Shown here piece by piece: positions 38,001 through 47,262 of a stretch of DNA of 64,000 nucleotides. The stretch's first letter is position 1; each line of letters opens with the position of its first letter. A model generated the notes under the pieces. That model was not told the DNA's origin, ran no database searches, and saw only the letters and a list, made by a program, of their open reading frames with translations. The DNA is taken from contig NW_026251734.1 of assembly GCF_025024155.1 (NCBI RefSeq), forward strand, positions 186,001-250,000. Reading direction: 5' to 3'. Position numbers and translations under genes: made by a program. The DNA comes from Gamsiella multidivaricata. Taxonomy: Eukaryota; Mortierellomycota; Mortierellomycetes; Mortierellales; Mortierellaceae.

Positions 38001-39643
38001 CTTACTTTTCAGAACACCTGCTCAATCGTCTCAAGTCCCTTAGTAAGCTGTTCATACTCTTTGAAAAGAAGGCAAAAGAGTTGGAAGACAAGTCCACTGG
38101 CCAGCTGGTGTAAGTCACCAAGGCAAAGCGCCATTTTTCGGTCTACAGGCCATAAGTCATCTATTAACTGTGACCATTATATGTTTTTGTAGCCACTTGA
38201 AAAAACAATTGGACCTGAAGCTGAGGCAACTGGATCGGTTCGAGACTATTGTGCGCAATGCAGCTGACCGTCAGAAAAAGTGGCGCGAACAGTTGGTCAA
38301 GAAGCAGACCGAGAACGAAGAATTGCAGGTAATGTTGACTGGTATATTCTTCCTCTCTCCCATACTCATGCATACACACACTTTCCTTTTTCTACACTCC
38401 CACAATGACACGAAGAGGCCAGCTGCGAGTGGTGTCCAAAAGCCATCCGTGGGTTTTTTGTGTTAAACCTTAGCATGCTGGCGCGGTGATCTAATCCGCG
38501 AGAAATGGATAGATTATAGGATGATCTTCGAAGACGGATATGATCATTTGAAAAGAGTTGTTGCTCAGATTTTTTTAGCAAACCTCGAGCCATTTGACCT
38601 ACATTCTTTTTTTCCTTTCAAATACGCAAAAGTTATGATGTGAACGTTGATCTTTCTGACCATCATGCCTCCTTCCTTCCTTAATTTCGCCTGTGAACTT
38701 GACGGCGTGGAATGTAGGCTAAACATGCGCTATTGACAAAGACGATTGCGGAACTGAAGACGAGGTCAGGATCAGGCGAACGCTCAAGCGATCTTGAAAA
38801 TCGTTGCAGACATGCTGAACGCAAGCTGCAGCTAGAAAAAACGCGAGCGATGGATGCAGAGGAGCGTTGGAATGCGCGACTCCGCGAACTCGAAAAGCGA
38901 ACCAGAGATGCAGAAGAGCGAGTAAAGCGCGAGCGTCAAGGAGCCAAGGAGAAAGTCGCCGGTCTTCTTGATGAGAATAAGTATGGATTATCATTAACCT
39001 AGGGAGAACAAACGAGTTTTGCATCGATGTTAGTGCAGGCCATTAATTTTGACGTTCTTTTATTTTCGACTGGTGGATAGTGCTGCTCAAAAGGCAATTG
39101 AGAAGCTTCAGAGAAAGAACGCGCAGCTGCAGGAACTCGTGGACATTCACAATGGCAAACCTGGCAATCGAACCCTTGTGGACTCGCAGGGACCTGGCAC
39201 ACCCCTTGGCTCTCAACATCTGCAAAATTCTGCCCTTATTCGCAGTTCAACTGAACTAGGGCTCTCGAGAATGAACGACCAGCTCCGGAACGAACTAGAC
39301 CAGCGATCCAAGGTTGTCGAGAAGGAGAGAGAGAAGACACGATCAACGCTTCGTGAGCTTGATGCAGTGAATGCACAATGCTTCAAGTTGCAGCAGCAGC
39401 TCAGCCAGCGAGAAAACGCTATTAAAAGCACTCTTTCCCGGATAGATGTAAGCGACCATACCCTATACCTCGCTTATCTGGCTCTCTGGAACGCATTGAA
39501 CGCTCTTGACACTGATCTTTTTTTTTTTTTATTATTCTCCTCAGATGCTGAGCCAGAGAAGGGAAGTTGCTGAGAATATGGCCTTGCGTCAAGCAACCGA
39601 GGATCTCTATCGGACCCTTGAAATCGACGATGCTTGGGAGTAG
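35061..39643 (+). CDS. Long coiled-coil protein with centrosomin motif 1 (gamma-tubulin complex tether)
   Basis: After an acidic start (MENGKWTASPDQSLLLKYG, LDEEEEEGEE) comes a CM1 motif: TLKEQEK|IIDELNKQNFSLKLKVYFLE, split by an intron at 35364-35439. CM1 recruits and activates gamma-tubulin ring complexes; fungal members include Mto1/ApsB and Pcp1/Spc110. The rest (about 35.6-39.6 kb) is almost all heptad-rich coiled coil (LKQLSQQMESLEQDLKAKDL; QLQDELHNARDLLQAKDVAI; KSRLTELELQVSKKQR), in about 12 exons. The C-terminus reads MLSQRREVAENMALRQATED then LYRTLEIDDAWE, with the stop at 39641-39643. It is expected at microtubule-organising centres (spindle pole body, septum or cytoplasmic sites). 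The exon between about 38.1 and 38.7 kb is followed by a longer intron (roughly 38330-38716). CM1 identification is good; which fungal subfamily is not decided. Confidence 0.85.
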
Positions 39644-40009
39644 ACATTGTCTTTTACTTTTCCATTTTTGTTACCCTTCTACTCTAGTCCTTGTAATTTT
39701 ACATGTGTAGTACCTCAATAATACCTGTTTCCTCCGTCCATCTTGTCAAGAAATTGAGTAAACGTATCGATCTGGGAATGGACTGACAAATCCAAAAGTG
39801 ACAGAGCGAGAAGGTACACGCCAGGAATGCTTCAGGCCGATCTCGCGTTGGGAGGTTAGATAGTTACCAGTTGGTACTCAAAGAAATGGTACGCAATTAG
39901 ATTATCTTTTATTCGATTTAAGAACATAATTATATTTACTATGCAAAAATATTGTCACATGGTCTGCAATAATTGAAGAAGCGCAGAGATATACGTTTGC
40001 TCTGTCTCG
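39644..40009. other. 3' flank of the CM1 gene
   Basis: AT-rich sequence with AATAA-type signals near 39717-39723. No gene or RNA seen; it leads into the retroelement cluster. Confidence 0.4.
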
Positions 40010-40807
40010 AGTTTTTTTTTTAGAGAATCCTCAGAGGCATGGGATTTATTAACTGTGGTCTACAGGAAACCTGCAGGCGGGACAGAAATCAAACAGTAAG
40101 CTGCCCGCTCCGACTATGTCGCAACGGACCCGTATTTCATAATCAATGACGGTGAATTGATGGCCTCAGCCCCCTTCGTGCGCGAAAGTCATTCTTTAGT
40201 CACGGTCCTTTGACATTTTAAGAAATTGACATCTTTCACATTGGATGCTTGTCGTTGCCTCAGGGTAGATCCCATAAAATCATTGCTACTACGTCTGTGC
40301 TCTCTTTCACAACTGCGTCCCGGGCGCGTTTGCTCATGGTAGTCCCATTTTCTCTTTCCCAGGCGATGGTGACTTTGCATCGTTTTTGTTCCAGATCTCA
40401 GTCCGTCCGAGCTCCTCGATGGCCTTGACAAATCGACCAACCATGTATCTCGCGATCGAAGTCGTCGTCTTGAAGAGGCTCACCCAGTCCTTGGTGAGAG
40501 CTACTGGTGTCAGTCCGTGGTATAAACCTTGGACCGTCCAGGTCGCTTGATGGTCGTTCCTTCCCTCGTTCTCCACCCGATCGAATGCGCTGCTTGCTTG
40601 CCGGATCGCCGATGCTCCCTTGATCTTGTTCTCAAATGCTTGCCAAATGGCCTTGTCTATCGCCTGTGTGAAGCTTGACCCTTGCCCTCTCGTGGCCTGT
40701 CCTCGCTTCTTGGTTTCCTTTTGCCTCGCCTCTCAAAGCTTTCGCTCTTTCCTCTATGCTCTGCGCCCGTCCAGGTTGGTCCCTTCAATCACTTCCTGCC
40801 AACCCAC
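40010..40807 (-). mobile_element. Degenerate non-LTR retrotransposon 3' fragment
   Basis: A T-run at about 40012-40021 (a poly(A) tail on the minus strand) precedes minus-strand remnants whose translation parallels the larger element at 42-44 kb. WTVQGLYHGLTPVALTKDWV and SIARYMVGRFVKAIEELG correspond to WSISDLCRGITPVSLIKEWG and SIARQVIHKFVGFIEEKA there. The frame is broken (the copy near 40380 continues as AKSPSPGKEKMGL against CKATIAREREWGI). Only the region after RNase H is present. It is an old, 5'-truncated copy of a related family. The limits are approximate. Confidence 0.65.
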
Positions 40808-40822
40808 GCGGGGCCAGGGCAT
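40808..40822 (+). repeat. Target-like 15-mer, copy 1
   Basis: GCGGGGCCAGGGCAT directly before a T-run. Near-identical copies lie at 41371-41385 and 41478-41492. The three bracket two poly(A)-tailed insertions, as target-site duplications would. Confidence 0.5.
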
Positions 40823-41370
40823 TTTTTTTTATTAACAAGGATCCTCACCGACATGAGATTTGTAGTCCACAGAGGCTGTGCCCCATAACGTCCCCTACAA
40901 GCAGCATAGCTACATCCATCCCAGCCTACACCGACACAGATGTCCTGCTTTCATAATTGCTGACCGCATGGGCAAGTACCGCACGTGCCTTGCGCTTTAC
41001 GCGACCTGCTGCTTTTTTTTTTTTTTTTTTATTAACATAAATCCACATGAGCACGAGACGCATGGTCTGCAAAGGCCTTGAAGCCCCAGATGCTCTCCAT
41101 GCATGACAGAGCCGCGTCCCCTAACGTTACGCTACCAGTTACGCCCGTGGCGTCTCTTAGTCTGATCCCTATACTTTTAGGAACTTCACTCTTCTCCTTC
41201 CTCCCGTCCTCTCCATCACGTCCAACCTCATACGACCCTAGTACTGACTCAGCAATCGTTCGTCCGCCGTCCTTGATAGCTGTTGCGTGTTCAATGCTAA
41301 CTCCTGCCGCTGAGGACGTCCAGAGGCAACCCCGCGGCTACCTGTGCCGCCCGCTACGCCGGGGGTCGGT
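40823..41370 (-). mobile_element. Poly(A)-tailed insertion between target-like copies 1 and 2 (composite)
   Basis: Starts (3' end on the minus strand) with a T-run and ATTAAC. A second T-run followed by ATTAACATAAATCC at 41011-41040 and resembling downstream bases (both continue towards a GCCCC near 40883 and 41070) suggests a further insertion of the same tail family nested inside. No coding remnant recognised. Flanking 15-mers differ by one base. The LINE type is inferred from the poly(A) ends and direct repeats. Confidence 0.45.
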
Positions 41371-41385
41371 GCGGGGTCAGGGCAT
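41371..41385 (+). repeat. Target-like 15-mer, copy 2
   Basis: GCGGGGTCAGGGCAT, one mismatch from copy 1 and two from copy 3. It sits directly before the T-run of the next insertion. Confidence 0.5.
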
Positions 41386-41477
41386 TTTTTTTTTATATAT
41401 GTATAACAATTTGTCTCTCGAGTCAATTGACTCTGCGAATCTATCAGACTAACTGGCAACGATCTACCACAGTTGTC
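41386..41477 (-). mobile_element. Very short 5'-truncated LINE copy (about 90 bp)
   Basis: A T-run is followed by 65 bases (41403-41467) that match 42013-42077, the 3' UTR of the larger element, at 62 of 65 positions. Flanked by 15-mer copies 2 and 3 (13 of 15 identical). Poly(A), 3'-end identity and flanking direct repeats together indicate target-primed insertion of a severely truncated copy. Confidence 0.75.
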
Positions 41478-41492
41478 GCAGGGCCAGGGCAT
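41478..41492 (+). repeat. Target-like 15-mer, copy 3
   Basis: GCAGGGCCAGGGCAT, closing the 5' side of the short LINE copy. Confidence 0.5.
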
Positions 41493-41975
41493 TACAAAAA
41501 AAGAAAAAAAGGCCGCTTCCAGGCTCATCCGTATAGGCGCGTTCCAAAATCTATGGTATAAAAGGGTAATTTCCCGTGATCAATCATGTTACGGGAAATC
41601 AGAATCGGGGCAAGATAAGGTAGGCTTGTAGGGGAAGGCGATGAGCGGGCAGGGTAGGTAAGGAGTGAAAGGGAAAAGGGAAAAGTGGAATAAACTTTAG
41701 TCAAGTCGCAAAGGGTATTATATCTTTCTCTGGGGGTCGAAACCGCTTTATTATTCATAATATTCTTCGCGTTTATATACAGAAGTGGGGCCCGGGTTGG
41801 CGCTGCGCTGACTAATCTTCAAGTGTAAATGTATATGGAGAGAGTGAAGGGGATGGAGATGAGATGGAGATGAGATGGAGAGCGTCCGGAAGCCGGTCTG
41901 GCTTGGGCGCAGCTCAGACAAAAAGAGATGTCGAGCCGCAGCGGCGAAAGAAACATTCGTGCAGATAGAGAGGTT
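41493..41975. other. Non-coding sequence between retroelement copies
   Basis: AT-rich to mixed sequence with a small tandem repeat of GATGGAGATGAG units near 41850-41880. No protein similarity recognised. Confidence 0.3.
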
Positions 41976-41993
41976 GTGCGATTAAAGATATGT
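41976..41993 (+). repeat. Candidate target-site duplication, 3' side of large LINE
   Basis: GTGCGATTAAAGATATGT immediately before the T-run. It matches 44177-44194 (GTGCAATTAGAGATATGT) at 16 of 18 positions; both differences are transitions. Confidence 0.5.
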
Positions 41994-44176
41994 TTTTTTT
42001 TTTTTTTTTTTTATAACAACTTGTCTCTCGAGTCAATTGACTCTGCGAATCTATCAGACTAACTAGCAAAGATCTACTATCGCTGTCCTCACCACCAAAG
42101 CGGAACCGATCCACAGTCGCCAAAAGACAGGTCACATTCCCCGGGCCTGCCCCTAGGGCCTGCGCAACAATTGCCACACCTCATCAGTGTGTTAAAAGCT
42201 GAAAACACCTTGTTACAAGAAGGGTATCTTCCCCATCCCCTCCATGGTTGTCAACCGCCTCCTCCCTTGCAGGCAATCCAGCAGCGTCCGATCCGCTGCG
42301 TCTGGGTCAAGCAGGGGGCCAGGGCAGCTCCCGTTTACATGGTCAGCGAGTAATGCACCACACGGACATTGGTCATCGTCGCTAATATATCCATACCCAT
42401 CACTCCAGTCCCCTCTCGGTCCCTTGTATGGAGTTCGTTTCATCTTGGCTGTGATCCCCCATTCTCGCTCTCGAGCAATGGTGGCCTTGCAGCGTGGTTT
42501 CCAGATCAGCTCCGTAGCTTTCTCCTCAATAAAGCCGACGAACTTGTGAATGACCTGGCGCGCAATCGACGATGGCGAGGTAAATAGACTGCCCCACTCC
42601 TTGATAAGGCTGACGGGTGTGATGCCACGGCATAAATCGCTGATGCTCCAGGTCAGATCCGGAGAGCGGTCATGATACTCGTCGCCTTTGAGCATTGATC
42701 GGGTCCCGGCGATACAGGATAGACCTCGGATGTGGGTCTCGTTGTTAGGACAAACCCATCGAATGGGTTTCGGTGCAGCAGCGGCGGCTCCAGCGCGGAT
42801 CCTATCACGCTCTTGCTGCTTCTTGCTGTTCTTGTTGTATGCGGTCGTTGCAGCTCGTCCCCACTTATCAATCTGCTGTAGCCCTTCGCGCCAGATCGCC
42901 TTGTGGACATCTCTAGTAGCACTGCACGTCCACAGGTGATGGTTGTCTTCGTCCTGAACATCGCAGACGCAGCAGACACGGTCAGGATATAGACTCGGGT
43001 GGCGAGCCTTCATGGTATTCAGGGTAGGCAGCATACCATGCAGCTTCTTAATATGATGTGTCCTCTGGGACGTATCAGCAGCACTGCTGAAGAACGTGTG
43101 CACAGAGCGCTTGTCGTGGACATGGGCAAGGGTGGACCGCCACTCCACGTCGGCAAGATCTGGTATCGCTCTCTTGACACGACGTTGGGTTGTCCAGGCC
43201 TGATGACGCCTGATTGTCGTCTGCTGCTTGAGTAGCTGCCGCAGATCATGTTCCACAAGATGATCGTGGCAATGTGCAAAAAAGCGGATGTCTTGCTGCT
43301 CGCTTAAATCAACCGACCAGGGCATTGACTCGACTCGGACGGCGGCTGTCGCCACAGTGTCTGCAAGATTGTTGCCAGTGTTGGTGCTGTGCCCACGGAC
43401 CCACCTCACCTCCACCGACCCAGACCGATCCTGGACAATTTTGTGTAGTGCTGCCCAGTGTCCAGAGTACGTACTACGGAACCGCTTACGAGGTAACGTG
43501 TCCGCACGGGAACGCACAAGCTGCTGGTATTGTTGCACGACCGCTTGGTTGTCGAGCTCCACAATAATGTTTTGGTCTGGTGGTGCAGATAGGATGGCAG
43601 CTAGGAGACCCATGAGTTCTGCTTTTGCTGAAGAAGCGTACCCGTCTGTGCGGCCCTGCACACACCTGACCACGGGCTGCGATCGATCAACGACCCCAAA
43701 GGCCATGGCTACGTCTTCTTGACCAGTGTTAATCAAAGAGCCATCGGAGGAGATGACTCGCGGTGCTGTGTTGTCGACAGGAGATTCTCGCAGCTGTGAC
43801 ACAGCAACTGCCTCAGCGTGTGATAAGCTGACTGGTCCAATTGTGGTTCTGTCTGGATATAATGTGCCCACCTCCTCAGACAGCTGGTGTACAGGCAGCA
43901 ATGGATACGTTTGGCGTTGAGGCAGTAGACGCAACTCTCGTTGTTGTTGACGCTGTAGTCGACGTTCGCTGTTACGCAGGCGTCGGCGCTCCCGTGCCTG
44001 CTGGGTACCGTACTGGGCATGTATCGCTTGCGATGCACGTGCGCGTTGTGAGTTGATGTCTTGCAAAAGTGCTTTTCTGCGCCGAGCAGCAGAGTCTAAG
44101 GCAGCCTGTGCGCGTCCTCGTAGGCGAGCCAGGACGGTGCCACGTGCAAATAAAGGGCATGTGCAAATAAGGATGT
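41991..44176 (-). mobile_element. 5'-truncated LINE-like retrotransposon
   Basis: Minus-strand element: poly(A) at about 41993-42012, a 3' UTR shared with the copy at 41403, then the C-terminal part of an ORF2-like protein with RNase H and a CCHC finger. No reverse transcriptase or endonuclease domain remains, so it is dead on its own. Its left and right flanks carry an imperfect 18-base direct repeat. Its upstream end lies about 60 bp from the tRNA-Ser gene. Confidence 0.75.
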
Positions 44177-44237
44177 GTGCAATTAGAGATATGTGGCTAT
44201 GTGCGGCATATGTAGGCCCGTAGGCCGCTGCAATCAC
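42213..44237 (-). pseudogene. C-terminal fragment of LINE ORF2: RNase H domain plus CCHC zinc finger
   Basis: An uninterrupted 674-codon frame, but only the tail of a retrotransposon polyprotein. After a basic Arg/Gln-rich stretch comes an RNase HI domain with all four acidic residues: ISSDGSLINTG (D), SSAKAELMGLL (E), IVELDNQAVVQQY (D) and NTGNNLADTVAT (D), plus RWVRGHS. A CCHC finger (CCVCDVQDEDNHHLWTC) follows, typical of LINE ORF2 C-termini, then WSISDLCRGITPVSLIKEWG and a second Cys cluster (CPCGALLADHVNGSC). The first codons lie in flanking DNA beyond the proposed insertion boundary, so the apparent start is accidental. No reverse transcriptase is present. The lack of internal stops suggests a fairly recent insertion. 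Confidence 0.8.
44144..44194 (+). repeat. Three tandem 16-18 bp units at the LINE 5' junction
   Basis: Units begin at 44144, 44161 and 44177 (GTGCAAATAAAGGGCAT, GTGCAAATAAGGATGT, GTGCAATTAGAGATATGT). The last is also the proposed right-hand target-site duplication. This could reflect junction slippage or a pre-existing repeat. Confidence 0.55.
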
Positions 44238-44239
44238 GG

Positions 44240-44320
44240 GTCAACATGGCCGAGCGGTTAAGGCGTGAGACTCGAAATCTCATGGGATCTCCCGCGCAGG
44301 TTCAAATCCTGCTGTTGACG
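44240..44320 (+). tRNA. tRNA-Ser (anticodon CGA)
   Basis: A class II tRNA of 81 bases with no intron. The acceptor stem GTCAACA pairs with TGTTGAC (44313-44319), with discriminator G. The D arm contains GGCCGAGCGGTTAAGGC (A box). The anticodon stem is TGAGA/TCTCA around the loop CTCGAAA, anticodon CGA, reading UCG serine. A long variable arm (GGGATCTCCC) and a T arm with GGTTCAAATCC (B box) follow. It is downstream of a truncated LINE on the opposite strand. Discriminator G and the long variable arm fit serine identity. Confidence 0.95.
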
Positions 44321-44326
44321 CGAAAC

Positions 44327-44336
44327 TTTTCTTTTT
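44327..44336 (+). terminator. RNA polymerase III terminator
   Basis: TTTT at 44327-44330, backed up by a second T-run after one C, 7 bases past the tRNA. Confidence 0.7.
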
Positions 44337-47167
44337 GGACTAAGAATACTTTTTTGAACTACTTGACAACCCATGCGGAAATCCATGTAACTCGTTTAGC
44401 CTACGGCTTAAGCCTTTTCTGTGTTCACGAGGGCACGAGGGAGTCTATTGTTTTCGCTCAGGTTGCCTGTCTTTGGCAAATGCACCGAGTATTAATATTT
44501 TACTTGGATATCCTACAGGAGTTGTTGGAGAAGTCTGGCAACTCAGGTTGCAAATAGATTATCCCATACTTTTTGTATGACTTCGAAGACTTTCATCTAA
44601 GATGCTCAGGTATACACATTACAGGGATAATTGAGGCATATTTAACTTGGATCCAATAAACCTACTAAGTAAGGGAGTTAATACTTCCTTCCTCGACGCG
44701 AAGTTAGGATGCGCGTGCAACATGCGGTGCAAGTAGTTGGTATGTTCAACAACCTATAGAGCACGTCAGTAGACTTGTACTCATTTGTTGTGAATGTTTT
44801 TTAGTACTTTTGACGGAGGTGATACCGCTTTTTTTCTTTTTCTTTTTTTATCTCTCACAAAGAAACAAAGGATTGAAGGTATCAAAGGAATAATCATTAG
44901 CAAGTAGGACGAACTAATAAAAAAATATATACTGAACCAACATTCCCCTACATCGCTGGGTCAACTTTATAGGGTTCCTAATGAGAGTGCGTTTACCTGC
45001 CCAGAAGATATGTCTGTTAAGAGGCGTTCATTGTTACTAAGCCGCGACTTTGTAGCGAGAACACTGGTTGGGTGGTGTAGCGCTTACTTGATATGTTCAC
45101 CCGACAAGAGAAAAAATTAGTTGATCTGCAGTGGTATATGGGAAATGAAATAGGGTTCTTCCTATCTTTCTCACTAGGAAGGGGTGACACTCATGAGGGA
45201 CCGCGCAAGGGAAACGTGCGGTGCACGAGACAAACAGCAGTGGTATAGTCTAGTCTAGAGTGATGCGTGTGGTGTGGCATTGCAAACCCAACGTCGTCTC
45301 TCTTTTCCCAGAATTCCATAACGAGGGTTTTTTGCTGCATCGACCAAATAAAAATGGAAACAATATCATGCTTTGCTCTTGTGCTCAGTTCACTTATAAA
45401 TTATTTTTTTCGCACAAAATCCCGGTAAACGAAAAAGTAATTTAGTCCAACTGTCTTTCCCAATGTTCGATGGAAGAGAGACTCCTAAAAATAAATGCTG
45501 ACCACTCCAGCTGGATGATCCATATGGGGAAGTCGAAGACCCAGTGGGCAGAGAAAAATAAGAAACAGGACGAGCACCTCGCTCTTCTCTTCTTATTATT
45601 CAATCAAAGTGGGCGAGTTGGATTACGATCGTGTACAGCTCCGAAGTGTTGTGTGTGCCTGGGATTCAATCCAATTTACAGATTTTTTACCTTTAGGGTC
45701 AACGTACGCTCGTTCGTTCTAGAATATCTATCCTCGTCCGCCTGTTCTTTCTTCGGGGGTATTTATTGTTGTTCAAACTCTCCAGGATTTCCTTTAAAGA
45801 CTGAACTGTACCGCTGTCATGGCGGCCTCAAAAAAGTGGCAGTAGTGTGGTTAGAAAGTACAAGGATCAGGACCAATGTCAGTCATTTTACATCTGGAGC
45901 TCATCAGCAACGGACAAAGTCAATAACAATAAGATAACAGTGCTGTCTCTGACGGACAAAAGAAGGAGAGGAAAAGAGCAAAGGCACTTTTATGTTGATG
46001 GAATGGATAGCCTAGATTCGTAATTTAATGCTTCGTATAACTTCGACTTTGTCGTCTTCGAGTAGTGTCAGACCCTGCCCCTGCCATACCATGAACTTAC
46101 ATGGGGCAAGTACTATAATGTTCAGACAGGCCCTTTTTTGAATATGGGATATCTATCAGCTGGCTATGGAATCCTTCTATACTTTCTGTTACCGCTCATT
46201 GTTGTTGCGCATAGGGCAAGAGGCGTTGAACAAACCGGACAAGATTTTGTGCGTCCAAAACCTCGCTTCCTAAACCTTGCTATCGAAGGTGAGTGTGACC
46301 CTGCGACTCTTCTGGATGGACAAAATACCAATAGTCCAGTTCACGAGGATGGCAAGTCTAGACATTAGTGTTTTAAGTTAAGCTGCGATGGCGTGCCTGT
46401 GTGTGTACTCCAGCCAGACTAGCCCAGCCATTGACAAAGAATGAGGGAAAGGAGCTCCAATCGCCGTTTTTTTTTTGTCTTTGTCCATGTCTCTTACGGA
46501 CGAGGGATGGGCGGACTACGATTTATTTGTACGACTGGGAACGGTGCTGCACTTTCTAGACTAATAAAGCGTGGGTAGGCATCTTCCACGATTTCCATTT
46601 CCTCTGTAATGTTTATTTCGTGCTGTAGTTCGTTCGTTCGAGGTTGTTGTTCGCCACCGGTACACTCCAGAGAAGTTTGTATTAGTTCGTTAGCCTGGAA
46701 GAAATACAACAAAAATGAGTCCACATGGACTCATCTGGAAATGCAATGGGCTGAGATACACCGTAGGTACCGTAATCTATTTGATGACTACACAACTATC
46801 CGAGGATGCGAGAGTGCTCACTGAGGATCAAGGAGTCATCTGGATTTTATTTCCGCCCAGCTGCTTCCTCAGTTTTCTCCGTTCCCTCCGTATCGAGGTG
46901 TCAACGTAGACTATAGGAGCAAAGGGAAAGTATAAACATGACGACGAACCCAGGTAGCGGGGGTTAGCAAGTACCATTTAGTAAACTACAAATATTATTC
47001 TAGTCTATACGCATGTGGGTAGGAGTGTGTGCTGCCACAAAGGCACGGTTGCACAGTTCCAAGGGTCCGTCTCGTCGCAAAAAGACAGCGATCTGTCCAA
47101 AAGCAGGAACAACTTTGCACCTGCGGTCCCGAAGAGCATCCTTAAACGACATAGGGCACACGCTCAT
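44337..47167. other. Gene-poor AT-rich region
   Basis: About 2.8 kb with no recognised protein. Two weak coding hints: a plus-strand frame from 46144 (MGYLSAGYGILLYFLLPLIV, signal-peptide-like) that meets a GTGAGT donor near 46290; and a minus-strand stretch 46715-46494 that opens after an acceptor-like CCAG and ends RSPPIPRP. Neither can be extended into a gene. A 7-bp hairpin (ACCGCGC/GTGCGGT with a GNAA-like loop) lies at about 45205-45227. Confidence 0.35.
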
Positions 47168-47262
47168 AAATAATAATAATAACAACAGCAACAACAATAA
47201 TAAGAATAGGAATAAGAATAGGAATAAGAATAGGAATAAGAATAGGAATAAGAATAAGTAAT
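47168..47262 (+). repeat. AT-rich minisatellite
   Basis: AAT/AAC triplets run into about five tandem copies of the 12-mer AATAAGAATAGG. Open frames over it (Asn/Lys or Tyr/Ser repeats) are by-products of the repeat. Confidence 0.85.

Noticed and set aside
45205..45227. Hairpin with GGGAAAC loop resembling group II intron domain V
   Set aside because: The lower stem does not pair as domain V requires and no AY 3' end or other intron domains could be placed.
46025..46045. loxP-like sequence (TTCGTATAACTTCG)
   Set aside because: Lacks the second inverted arm and spacer; coincidence.
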